Source of the DNA: an uncultured Acidobacteriia bacterium
GTDB taxonomy: Bacteria > Acidobacteriota > Terriglobia > Bryobacterales > Bryobacteraceae
DNA length: 60,910 nucleotides
NCBI GenBank assembly: GCA_903909435.1
Contig: CAIVVT010000228.1
Location: 1 to 60,910 of the forward strand
Direction of reading: 5' to 3'
Each line of letters begins with the position of its first letter. The stretch's first letter is position 1. The notes below the pieces were generated by a model. It did no database searches. It saw only the letters and a list, made by a program, of their open reading frames with translations, and had not been told where the DNA came from. Positions 34,820 to 42,451 of the stretch are shown here, piece after piece. The translations under genes and the position numbers were made by a program.

Positions 34820-35607
34820 TGAATATCTCGACTGACTCTAGACCTCAACTCCTGCGGATACTGGTCGAACTTGCACGGGAAATGCCTCCCGGGACCCTAA
34901 GCGCGCTGACATCTGCGCTGGACTCTGAAGCCGGCGCTTATAACCTTGACCGCTTCGCGGCGACGCCGATGATGAGGGACAAGCTTCGCAAACTCGAGGA
35001 ATCCTGCAGTCTGCAACTCGGCATTGACGCCAAGGCGATCGCATTGGCCCTGCAAGCCGCAGCTGAGGCAGCGGGAGCCGCCACCGCTGAACACCGTACT
35101 GAGATTGCCTGGACCGGGCCTGCGACAGAGAGCGTTCCGTTGCGGCGGGTCGATCAGGCGATCTACGACATGGTGGAATCCGCGAGTGAAGAGGTCCTCT
35201 TGGTTACGTTCGCGGCCTACAAGGCCGAGCGGGCGCTGAAGGCTCTTCGAACTGCCACCGATCATGGAGTGGGCGTACGGTTGGTGATCGAGTTGGCACA
35301 GGAGAGCGGTGGAAAGCTTTCATTCGATGGGCTACAGGCCATTCGCTCGGCCGTACCTTCGGCGCAGATCTTCTACTGGCCGCTTGAGCGCAGAAAGCAC
35401 AGCGGATCCGGCCCATATGGCTCTATGCACGCCAAATGTTTGATTGCTGATAGGAAGCGCGCGATCGTCTCCAGCGCGAATCTGACGGACTATGCGCTCG
35501 AGGCGAATATGGAACTTGGTTTGTTGGTGGAAAGCGCCATTGCGTCTAGGTTGGCAGACCACTTTGACCAACTAATCGTGCGAGGCGAATTGGCACCCGT
35601 TCGTTGA
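34816..35607 (+). CDS. drmC: DISARM DrmC, phospholipase D-like protein
   Basis: A 263-residue PLD-family protein. The start MMNISTDSRPQLLRILVELA is fixed by its overlap with the drmB stop; a longer frame from 34705 lies inside drmB. The single HKD motif is MHAKCLIADRKRAIVSSANL (H-x-K-x4-D...S-x-N), with LLVTFAAYKAERALKALRTA upstream and NMELGLLVES downstream. A single HKD suggests a dimeric active site. DrmC is the third core DISARM gene, reported as not always essential for protection. Confidence 0.9.
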   Translation: MMNISTDSRPQLLRILVELAREMPPGTLSALTSALDSEAGAYNLDRFAATPMMRDKLRKLEESCSLQLGIDAKAIALALQAAAEAAGAATAEHRTEIAWTGPATESVPLRRVDQAIYDMVESASEEVLLVTFAAYKAERALKALRTATDHGVGVRLVIELAQESGGKLSFDGLQAIRSAVPSAQIFYWPLERRKHSGSGPYGSMHAKCLIADRKRAIVSSANLTDYALEANMELGLLVESAIASRLADHFDQLIVRGELAPVR

Positions 35608-35737
35608 GGGCTAGTCTTATGGAAAGCGAGAGGCGTCACGTAAACCCGTCTCGTTCCGACATCGCATAACCGGAGTATTTCTGTGGACTCGCGATTTCAG
35701 CACTCAGACCTAAGCCGTTCGAGCGGTTCTCTGTATC

Positions 35738-37012
35738 GTGCGTAATATCTTCGATCAGTACACTCAGCCGGAGAACCGCCTCACTCATGCACTCCTAGCC
35801 AGTCTGGAGGCCGATGGGAAGCTACTCCGGAGTTTCATTCGCTGGGTTACGCCGCAGAGCCGCACACTAGCTCGACTGGTGATTCTTGAGCAGTCCGTAC
35901 CAGGCGAGCAGGAAGATTCGTCGGGGATGCAGGAGAATGAGCGAAGAGGCCTTCCTGACGGATGGATCCATGATCAGGCGGGTTGGGCGCTGCTGATCGA
36001 GAGCAAAGTGTCAGCGTCACCGGATCCTGACCAGATTCGCCGACATCTTCGGATGGCAGAGCGGCGTGGCGTTACAGAGGCCCATTTGCTTTGGCTCACT
36101 GTTACCCCAGTTAGGCACGCAACCGGTTCGAACGTCACAAATCGCACGTGGTCGGATTTATACGAGTGGCTGACTGATTCAAGGCGCAAATCCGAATGGG
36201 CACGCCGGGCGGCGGCATACTTCGAGGTGGCGGAGGTTCAGGCCGATATGAAGCAACAGCTCAAGACGGGGACACTTACGCGTTTCACAGGTATTCCATT
36301 CGACGCTGATAACCCATATTCGTACTCCCAGGCCAAGCGGGTTCTGGGGTTACTGAGGGATCGGTTGGCCGCAAGAGCGGATCTTCGGAAGCAGCTTGGC
36401 GCCGACGAAAGTCATCCTGGGCGCGGCGCGATCAAAGCTCGAAAGGAGACAACGGTCTGGGACTTTGTGGCATTGAAGGATCTCCGGGGGAGCACGAATT
36501 TCACGAAGCATCCGCACCTGACGTTAGGAATAACGGAATCCCAGCTGCAGGCCTACGTAACGATTCCGAATAGAATTCAATCGCGGGTTCGGACCCAGAT
36601 GCTGGGTCCGACGTATGATGATTTTCTGGGCTTAATTCGGGAATGTACGAGGCGGCTGGAGAAGGCATTGGTAGGCACCCAGGGCGCCACGCCGTTCTTC
36701 GTTGTCGTCCATCGACGGTATGCATCGATGGCAGCGATACCGGTCGTCGATATGAGGCTTGCCTTTGATCCTCGTACAGCGTTTCGAGGGCGCCATGGAA
36801 AGGGTCAACCCCGGTACCAGCCCGAGTGGCTCATGGCGGCCTACGAAGCGCTCAGGCATCGGCGTTCGAATCTACAGTTTCAGATTGGGGCGACCTTTTC
36901 CTATGGCTCGTGCGGCGCGGTCCGCAGAGCGGGCATTCAGGAGCTTGTGGCGAAGGCGTGGATCGCTTGCCGCCCGTTAATTGAGGCTGGTAGAGAACGG
37001 AAAGCGAAGTAA
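35738..37012 (+). CDS. predicted PD-(D/E)XK nuclease downstream of DISARM
   Basis: A 424-residue protein starting MRNIFDQYTQPENRLTHALL, a typical opening of PD-(D/E)XK nucleases related to restriction endonucleases. The active-site pattern is LPDGWIHDQAGWALLIESKV (P-D...E-S-K at about residues 72-92), followed by DPDQIRRHLRMAERRGV. The C-terminal 250 residues match nothing known to me. It lies 130 bp after drmC in the same direction, with similar composition. It could be an extra DISARM effector or an independent defence gene; the nuclease call is moderately firm. Confidence 0.7.
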   Translation: MRNIFDQYTQPENRLTHALLASLEADGKLLRSFIRWVTPQSRTLARLVILEQSVPGEQEDSSGMQENERRGLPDGWIHDQAGWALLIESKVSASPDPDQIRRHLRMAERRGVTEAHLLWLTVTPVRHATGSNVTNRTWSDLYEWLTDSRRKSEWARRAAAYFEVAEVQADMKQQLKTGTLTRFTGIPFDADNPYSYSQAKRVLGLLRDRLAARADLRKQLGADESHPGRGAIKARKETTVWDFVALKDLRGSTNFTKHPHLTLGITESQLQAYVTIPNRIQSRVRTQMLGPTYDDFLGLIRECTRRLEKALVGTQGATPFFVVVHRRYASMAAIPVVDMRLAFDPRTAFRGRHGKGQPRYQPEWLMAAYEALRHRRSNLQFQIGATFSYGSCGAVRRAGIQELVAKAWIACRPLIEAGRERKAK

Positions 37013-37128
37013 ATGCGCGACCTCGCCCTGGTGGCGGACGATGGCGGCGGCGTGCCCGTTGAATCCTGCGAAGTCTCGAAATATGCGTTGCCGTGACGAC
37101 ATGACGCGGGCCATTGGGGGGAAGGTCG

Positions 37129-37524
37129 ATGCTAAGAACGCGAAGTGTTTGGAGCCCCATCCACCGAAAAACGGATGGCCTTAGAATTCTAGTGACTCGG
37201 TTCAGAGGTCGCGGCCTGCCGGCATCGCGCTACGACGTCTGGATGGCAAGTCTCGCGCCGAGCGAGCGGCTCTTGCGCGCAGTCCAAGCTCAGAAACTAT
37301 CTTGGGCACAGTTCTCGAGAGAATATCGAAAGGAGCTTTTTCTAGACGGCCCGATCGACAAGCGGAGCCGCACGATCAAGAATCATGGTCAGAAATTTAC
37401 GCTGCGACTCTTGAAGCGCCTCGCGCGACGAGGTCCCGTTACGTTGATGTGCCACTGCGCAGATGACCAGACGCGGTGTCATCGGCACGTATTGCGGAGC
37501 CTGATCTTCAGCAATCGGGTGTAA
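37129..37524 (+). CDS. DUF488 protein
   Basis: A 131-residue protein starting at MLRTRSVWSPIHRKTDGLRI after a GGGGGGAAGG ribosome-binding site. The DUF488 features are GLRILVTRFRGRGLPASRYD, VWMASLAPSERLL, SWAQFSREYRKELF and the C-terminal VTLMCHCADDQTRCHRHVL, with a conserved Cys/His cluster. The family is uncharacterised and often near mobile or stress genes. It is the last intact gene before the transposon. Confidence 0.8.
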   Translation: MLRTRSVWSPIHRKTDGLRILVTRFRGRGLPASRYDVWMASLAPSERLLRAVQAQKLSWAQFSREYRKELFLDGPIDKRSRTIKNHGQKFTLRLLKRLARRGPVTLMCHCADDQTRCHRHVLRSLIFSNRV

Positions 37525-37557
37525 GGCGTTGGCGCCGTCAGAACGCCGGCCTACTGC

Positions 37558-37817
37558 TTAAGCGACGGCTGCAACAATTCGACGATTTCGTGCCTCAATG
37601 AATGCCATAGCGAGGCGTTTATATGAGCGATAGCTCTCAAGAGTGCTCGGAACGGGGTCGTCGTCAAAGCTTTGGAACGGAAGGAAATACGTCACAGCGG
37701 AAAAGTCTGCTGTCACAATGTCACGAAGAAGGAAGAAGTTGACGTAGCCAGGGAAGTCGTCAAACAAGTCGAAGAACGCCGAGTATCGCGCCAATGTCGT
37801 GCTCAATGGGCTGGGTT
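37558..37817 (-). pseudogene. 3' part of a DUF6994-like gene split by the Tn3 insertion
   Basis: Encodes the C-terminal ~85 residues (SPLSTTLARYSAFFDLFDDF, PGYVNFFLLRDIV, FLPFQSFDDDPVPSTLESY, AFIEARNRRIVAAVA). It joins in frame to the N-terminal part at 46658-47110 when the transposon and one GGGTT copy are removed, giving ...RRHYRREP-SPLSTTLARY.... The join is exact, so the gene was intact until the insertion. Confidence 0.85.
37813..37817. repeat. target-site duplication GGGTT (left)
   Basis: GGGTT directly precedes the left inverted repeat and recurs at 46658-46662 directly after the right one, the 5-bp duplication expected of a Tn3-family element. Confidence 0.92.
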
Positions 37818-37855
37818 GGGGTGACCTCAAGAAACGGACTTTTACGTACGCTAAG
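37818..37855 (+). repeat. outer transposon IRL
   Basis: 38 bp starting GGGGTGACCTCAAGAAACGG and ending ACGTACGCTAAG. The resolvase stop codon lies inside it. Confidence 0.92.
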
Positions 37856-38456
37856 ACCTGCCGGAGGCAGGCAGCCACCGGTATAGGGTAGGCACGGACA
37901 CGCCGAGGTTATCGGCGACGTCGCGCGCGGGCGTGCCGCCGGCGAGTAGCCGCCGCGCGGCTTTGATCTTGCTGTCGGTCATGCGGCGTTTGCGCCCACC
38001 CACGCGGCCAAGTTTGCGGGCAACGGCGAGCCCGGCTCGAGTTCGTTCGACGATCAGCTCGCGTTCCATTTGCGCGAGGCTGGCCATGACGTGGAAGAAG
38101 AACCGGCCAGCCGGGGTCTTGGTGTCGATGCCGTCGGTGAGGCTGCGAAAGTGAACTTCGCGCGCCTCCAATCCGTTGACGAGGTCGACCAGCCCTTTCA
38201 CGCTGCGGCCGAGACGGTCGAGTTTCCACACCACCATCGTGTCACCGGCCCGCAGATGCGACAGGGCGTCGTTAAGGCCTGGTCGGGCCAGTCCGGCCCC
38301 GCTCGCCTTGTCGGTGAACACGCGACCACAGCCGGCCTTTTTCAGGGCGTCGAGCTGCAGTGCCAGACTTTGTTCGTCGGTGGACACGCGGGCGTACCCG
38401 ATGGGGAGGCCTGGGCTGGGGCTACGCTTCTTTGGCGTTCGGCGGCGTGGCGGCAT
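37851..38456 (-). CDS. tnpR: Tn3-family serine resolvase (outer transposon)
   Basis: A 201-residue serine recombinase that resolves cointegrates. The catalytic domain starts GYARVSTDEQSLALQLDALK (Ser in RVST), then GLARPGLNDALSHLRAGDTM and VVWKLDRLGRS, and IMAS-like HVMASLAQMERELIVERTR. The C-terminal HTH is GGTPARDVADNLGVSVPTLY. The first 16 residues are a basic Pro/Arg extension. It is divergent from tnpA, with res between them. Its stop lies within IRL. Confidence 0.94.
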   Translation of the reverse strand: MPPRRRTPKKRSPSPGLPIGYARVSTDEQSLALQLDALKKAGCGRVFTDKASGAGLARPGLNDALSHLRAGDTMVVWKLDRLGRSVKGLVDLVNGLEAREVHFRSLTDGIDTKTPAGRFFFHVMASLAQMERELIVERTRAGLAVARKLGRVGGRKRRMTDSKIKAARRLLAGGTPARDVADNLGVSVPTLYRWLPASGRS

Positions 38457-38624
38457 GGGGTGCGTCGTTCCTCTCGAAACCCGTTGAAAGGATAGCCATT
38501 CGAGAATAGCCTATCAAGAAAGGTTTTCGAGAATCGCGGCGCTGCAGAAATACGGGTATTGCGGCGGACCCGATCCGGCTTCTCACAATCCAACGTTTTC
38601 GATTGCCCCGGCGGAGGCCTGCCA
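38457..38624. promoter_or_regulatory. res site and divergent promoters of the outer transposon
   Basis: Related motifs occur as CTCTCGAAA (38471-38479, inverted), ATTCGAGAAT (38498-38507) and TTTCGAGAAT (38525-38534), the last two 27 bp apart. This is the usual multi-subsite layout of a resolution site between divergent tnpR and tnpA. Confidence 0.65.
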
Positions 38625-40456
38625 ATGCCGCGTCGCGAACTGCTGACCCCGACGGAACGGGCCCAGCTGCTGGCATTGCCGGACGATGAGGGGGAGCTGA
38701 TTCGCTTGGTGACGCTCTCGCGCGTGGATCTGACGTTCATCCGCCAGCACCGCGGCGATCACAATCGCCTGGGCATCGCGGTGCAGATGAGCTACCTGCG
38801 CGGTCCGAATCGCGTGCTGGGGCCGCGCGAGCCGCCGCACGCGCCGTTGCTTGGGATCGTGGCAGCGCAGCTGCGGGTGCCGCCAGCCGCCTGGTCGATG
38901 TACGCCACACGCGATGAGACCCGGCGCGAACACCTGCAGGAGCTGCTGACTCGCCTGGGATTGCGACAATTTGCCCGCGGCGACTATCGGGGCCTGACCG
39001 ATTGGTTGGCCCCGCTCGCGATGCAGACGACGCAAGGAGTGGTCCTGGCGCGTGCGCTGGCCGATGAGCTGCGCGCTCGCCACGTGCTCCTGCCGCCGGT
39101 CCCGGTGATCGAAAAGCTGTGTGCGACGGCCCTGACGCGCGCCGAACGTGCGACGTTCCGGCGGCTGACAGTACCGCTGACGGACTCCCACCGGGCGGCC
39201 CTGGACGGGCTGCTCGTTGTCCGCGAGGGTGCCGCGAACAGCACGCTGGCTTGGTTGCGTCAGGCACCGGGCGCGCCGAGCGCCAACGCGGTGCTCGCGC
39301 ATCTGGCGCGCTTGCGCGCCGTGCGGGCCCTGGCGATGCCGCCGGACCTTGGCCGCGACGTGCATCAGAACCGGTTGCTGCGGCTCGCGCGCGAAGGAGC
39401 CCAGACGGCTGTTTACCAGCTGCAGGAGTATGAGGCGCCGCGGCGGTACGCGACGCTGGTCGCCATCCTGCTCGACACCCTGGCAACTCTCACGGATGAA
39501 ACACTCGATCTGCACGATCGGCTGATCGGAACATTCTTCAGTAAGGCGCGCAGCAAGCATGACCGGGAGTTCACCGCGGACGGACGGGCCGTGAATGACA
39601 AGGTCCGGCTCTATGCCAAGGTCGGCACGGCGTTGATCGCCGCCAAAGCGGAGCAGTCCGACGCGTTTGCGGCCATCGAGGCGATCCTGCCCTGGGAGGC
39701 GTTCATCGCCTCCGTGGCGCAGGCCGAGCAGCTGTCGCGCGACGAGTCCTTCGATGCCCTGGAATTGCTGACCGATTACTTCTCGACGCTGCGCAAGTAC
39801 GCACCCTTGTTCCTCGAGGCCTTCGAGTTCCGGGGAGCGCCGGTCACCCAGCCGCTGCTTGCTGCCATCGAGGTTCTGCGCGTCATGAACCGGGCCGGCG
39901 CCAGGAAGGTGCCTGCCGATGCGCCGCTGACGTTCGTCCCGCTGCGCTGGCGGCGTGCGGTGGGCTCGGGCGCGGATATTGACCGCCGGTTCTACGAGCT
40001 GTGCGCACTGAGTGAGCTGAAGAATCGCCTGCGCGCCGGCGACCTGTACGTGCCCGGCAGCCGGCAGTTCCAGGATTTCGAGGATTACCTGCTCCCGCGT
40101 TCGCTCTTCAGTTCCATGCGCGGCGAAGCGCGTCTCGGGCTCGCCGTGCCGACGACGGCCAAGGGCTATATCGCGGAACGCTTGGAGCTGCTGCGCAATG
40201 CGCTCGAAGAGACCAATCGTTTGGCAGGGGCCGATGAACTGCCCGATGCCCGGCTAAACGAGAAGGGGCTGAAAATCGCCCCGATCGAGGACGACACGCC
40301 GCCAGGGGCCAAGCGCCTGAAGGCGCAAATGTACGGCCTGCTGCCGCACGTGAAGATCACGGACCTGTTACTCGAGGTTGACCGCTGGACCAATTTCACC
40401 CAGCACTTTACTCACCTCAAGAGCGGCGAGCCGGCTGCCGATCGGTCGCTCTTGCT
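38625..40456 (+). pseudogene. tnpA: tnpA of the outer transposon, 5' part
   Basis: Codes for the first ~610 residues of a Tn3-family transposase, starting MPRRELLTPTERAQLLALPD (ATG 38625, GGAGG upstream) through VRLYAKVGTALIAAK and YELCALSELKNRLRAGDLYV to EVDRWTNFTQHFTHLKSGEP. The frame runs a few codons into the nested transposon and stops at 40493. The 3' part resumes at 45472. Joining 38625-40456 to 45472-46624 gives 995 codons with no frameshift, so the interruption is clean. The DDE catalytic residues lie in the separated 3' part. Confidence 0.92.
40452..40456. repeat. target-site duplication TTGCT of nested transposon (left)
   Basis: TTGCT; the second copy is at 45467-45471. Removing one copy together with the element restores Leu-Leu-Leu-Thr codons in the outer tnpA. 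Confidence 0.88.
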
Positions 40457-40688
40457 GAGGGGAAGACACGAAACGGAATATTACGCACCCTAGGGACCGT
40501 CGCGCAGCTGGGTGCCGTCGAGAAAGGGCCATTTCGTACGTCAAGGGGCGCCGGCCGGGTCATGAGCCGCAGTCGCCGGCTGGGAGCGTCCGCTCTCGAG
40601 CGGGCAAGGACGCACTTTTTCGTTGGTGAGGGCGTGCGACTAAAGCATCGCGAGTACGGTCGACGGCTCCCGGCGGCCGCAGCGGCGT

Positions 40689-41567
40689 TCAGTTCTTTTG
40701 ATTCCCGGCGGCGATCTGCGCCCGAATGAACGAGACTGCGTCCTGCCAGTCAGGACCGCCGTGCTCAGCCGGCACCTGTTCGTTCAGGATCGCCAGCGTC
40801 ATCTTTGCCACGGTGATATTGCCGACGCCCGCGTATGACTTCGCGACCGCGTACATGAACTCCGGGTCCTTGACGAGCGAATTGCGCAGCTCCTGGGCGC
40901 GTCGTCCCGCCATGACCGCAAATGCGTACTCGCCGATATGGTAGTCGGCGATCGTCAGCGTCCGATTGGGCTCCCACTGGTCGTTCTGAAGCTTGAGGGA
41001 CTTCTCCGCGTATGCGATCGCCTCGCGATCGTCGCCGACAATGAGAAGGAAGTTTGCGACTTGCTCATTCACGGCTGGCGAGTCCGGTTCCTGAGCCGCA
41101 ATCGCCATGTACTGCGGCTTCATCGAACGTATCTTCTCGATCGAGACCGGCTTCTCCGCAACGTAAACCGCCATCTGCGTCTTCAGGCGGACCAACGGCG
41201 CCAGGCGTGCGTAGGGCAGCGGCCACGCTTGTGCCGAATTGAGCAATTCCAGCGCCAGCTTCGGCTGGTTATTCGCAATGTAAAGCGTCGCAAGCCGGAA
41301 CTCGTAGACCCCACTACCCTTGCACTGGCCCTCAAGCGCCTTCCAGCTGTTGAGGAGTGCGACATAGTCATGCGCACCGCCGGTCGTGGCGCTCGCCGCA
41401 TAGGCTTGCTTCCAATTCTCCTCGCAGACCGATTGCCGGTCCTCCGCGGCGGCGGCGGCCAACGAAAACAACACCAGCGGCAAAAGGAAGCACCGACGCC
41501 TTCGCGCCGCAGCCTTCGAACCATTGGCGGATCCCTTAGATGCCTCTCGTTGAACGCGGTCAGTCAT
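40689..41567 (-). CDS. exported TPR-like passenger protein
   Basis: A 292-residue protein, presumably periplasmic. It has a basic N-terminus followed by a hydrophobic signal segment (CFLLPLVLFSLAAAAAED). The mature part is a series of helix pairs with TPR/HEAT-like character (EFRLATLYIANNQPKLALEL, FLLIVGDDREAIAYAEKSLK, YAVAKSYAGVGNITVAKMTL). No enzyme motif is present. It is the only non-transposition gene of the nested transposon, so it is its cargo. Host benefit unknown. Confidence 0.7.
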   Translation of the reverse strand: MTDRVQREASKGSANGSKAAARRRRCFLLPLVLFSLAAAAAEDRQSVCEENWKQAYAASATTGGAHDYVALLNSWKALEGQCKGSGVYEFRLATLYIANNQPKLALELLNSAQAWPLPYARLAPLVRLKTQMAVYVAEKPVSIEKIRSMKPQYMAIAAQEPDSPAVNEQVANFLLIVGDDREAIAYAEKSLKLQNDQWEPNRTLTIADYHIGEYAFAVMAGRRAQELRNSLVKDPEFMYAVAKSYAGVGNITVAKMTLAILNEQVPAEHGGPDWQDAVSFIRAQIAAGNQKN

Positions 41568-41758
41568 TCAAGGGTTCCTCTTCAGCGTGTCTAAAGCCTA
41601 GCCTAAGATACAAAGGGCTGCATCCGTGTCGTCATTGCGGTGTCGTCATTGACCGAACGATTGTGCATTTGAACGACCGGTAGCAGCGATGATTGCAGAC
41701 ACGGCATGCGCTTGCAGGGCGAAACTTCGACCGCCCACGCTAGCCAACGTCCTGGTCG

Positions 41759-42361
41759 TCATGCAGCACGGTCACGCTTCACAATATCCAGCACGGTATT
41801 CTTGCTAAGGCCGAGCCGGTGGCTGATTTCCCGATACGACTGGCCTTCGCCGACAAGCTTGAGCACTTTGGGCGCGAAACGGTCCGCCTTAACGCGCTGG
41901 CCTGGTCGCCGCCCAAACACGACGCCCCGCTTGCGAGCGGCCGCGATTCCGGAGCGAACGCGTTCACGAAGCAGATCCCGCTCAAACTCCGCCAGTGCGG
42001 CCATTAGCGAGGCGATGAGCTTGCCTTGCGCACTGCGCAGATCGAACTGCAGGCCGGTCTGGGCGACGAGCGAGACGTCCCAAGCCTGCAGGTCCTGAAG
42101 CGTGTGGAACAGGTCGAGCATCGAGCGGCCCCAGCGGGTGAGCTCGGTGACGAGGATCACGTCGACCTTGCGGGCTTGAGCTAGCGCCAGGACCTCCTTC
42201 CGCTGGGCGCGGTCGTCCTTCGCGCCGGAGCCGGTTTCCTTCCATACCCCGACGATCTTGTAGCCCGCCTTTTTGGCGAAGGCGCGCAGGTCCCGCTCCT
42301 GGCGGGCGCAGGTCTGATCGGCGGTCGATACGCGGCAGTAGAGCGCGGCGGACTGTCCCAA
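41759..42361 (-). CDS. tnpR: serine resolvase of the nested transposon
   Basis: A 200-residue serine recombinase. The start is set at TTG 42361 (LGQSAALYCRVSTADQTCAR), 8 bp after CCGAGGG; the much longer open frame upstream runs through the divergent tnpA and is not real. Motifs are ALYCRVSTADQTCARQERDL, VTELTRWGRSMLDLFHTLQD, KLIASLMAALAEFERDLLRE and the C-terminal HTH GQSYREISHRLGLSKNTVLD. It differs clearly from the outer resolvase, so the two transposons are distant relatives. Confidence 0.9.
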   Translation of the reverse strand: MGQSAALYCRVSTADQTCARQERDLRAFAKKAGYKIVGVWKETGSGAKDDRAQRKEVLALAQARKVDVILVTELTRWGRSMLDLFHTLQDLQAWDVSLVAQTGLQFDLRSAQGKLIASLMAALAEFERDLLRERVRSGIAAARKRGVVFGRRPGQRVKADRFAPKVLKLVGEGQSYREISHRLGLSKNTVLDIVKRDRAA

Positions 42362-42451
42362 TTGAACCCTCGGTGCCAAACACCCCGGAAAAGCATCTTT
42401 TCCCGTGGCAGAGTGTCGGTCTGTTCTAAGTATACTTAAAAAGGGACAGCC
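42362..42451. promoter_or_regulatory. res/promoter region of the nested transposon
   Basis: A short intergenic gap between divergent tnpR and tnpA, with a perfect palindrome TAAGTATACTTA at 42427-42438 just before the tnpA ribosome-binding site (AAAGGGACAG). It probably combines resolvase subsites with the tnpA promoter. Confidence 0.55.

Noticed and set aside
36981-37184. small plus-strand frame between the nuclease and DUF488 genes
   Set aside because: Overlaps both neighbours, no ribosome-binding site and no recognisable sequence.
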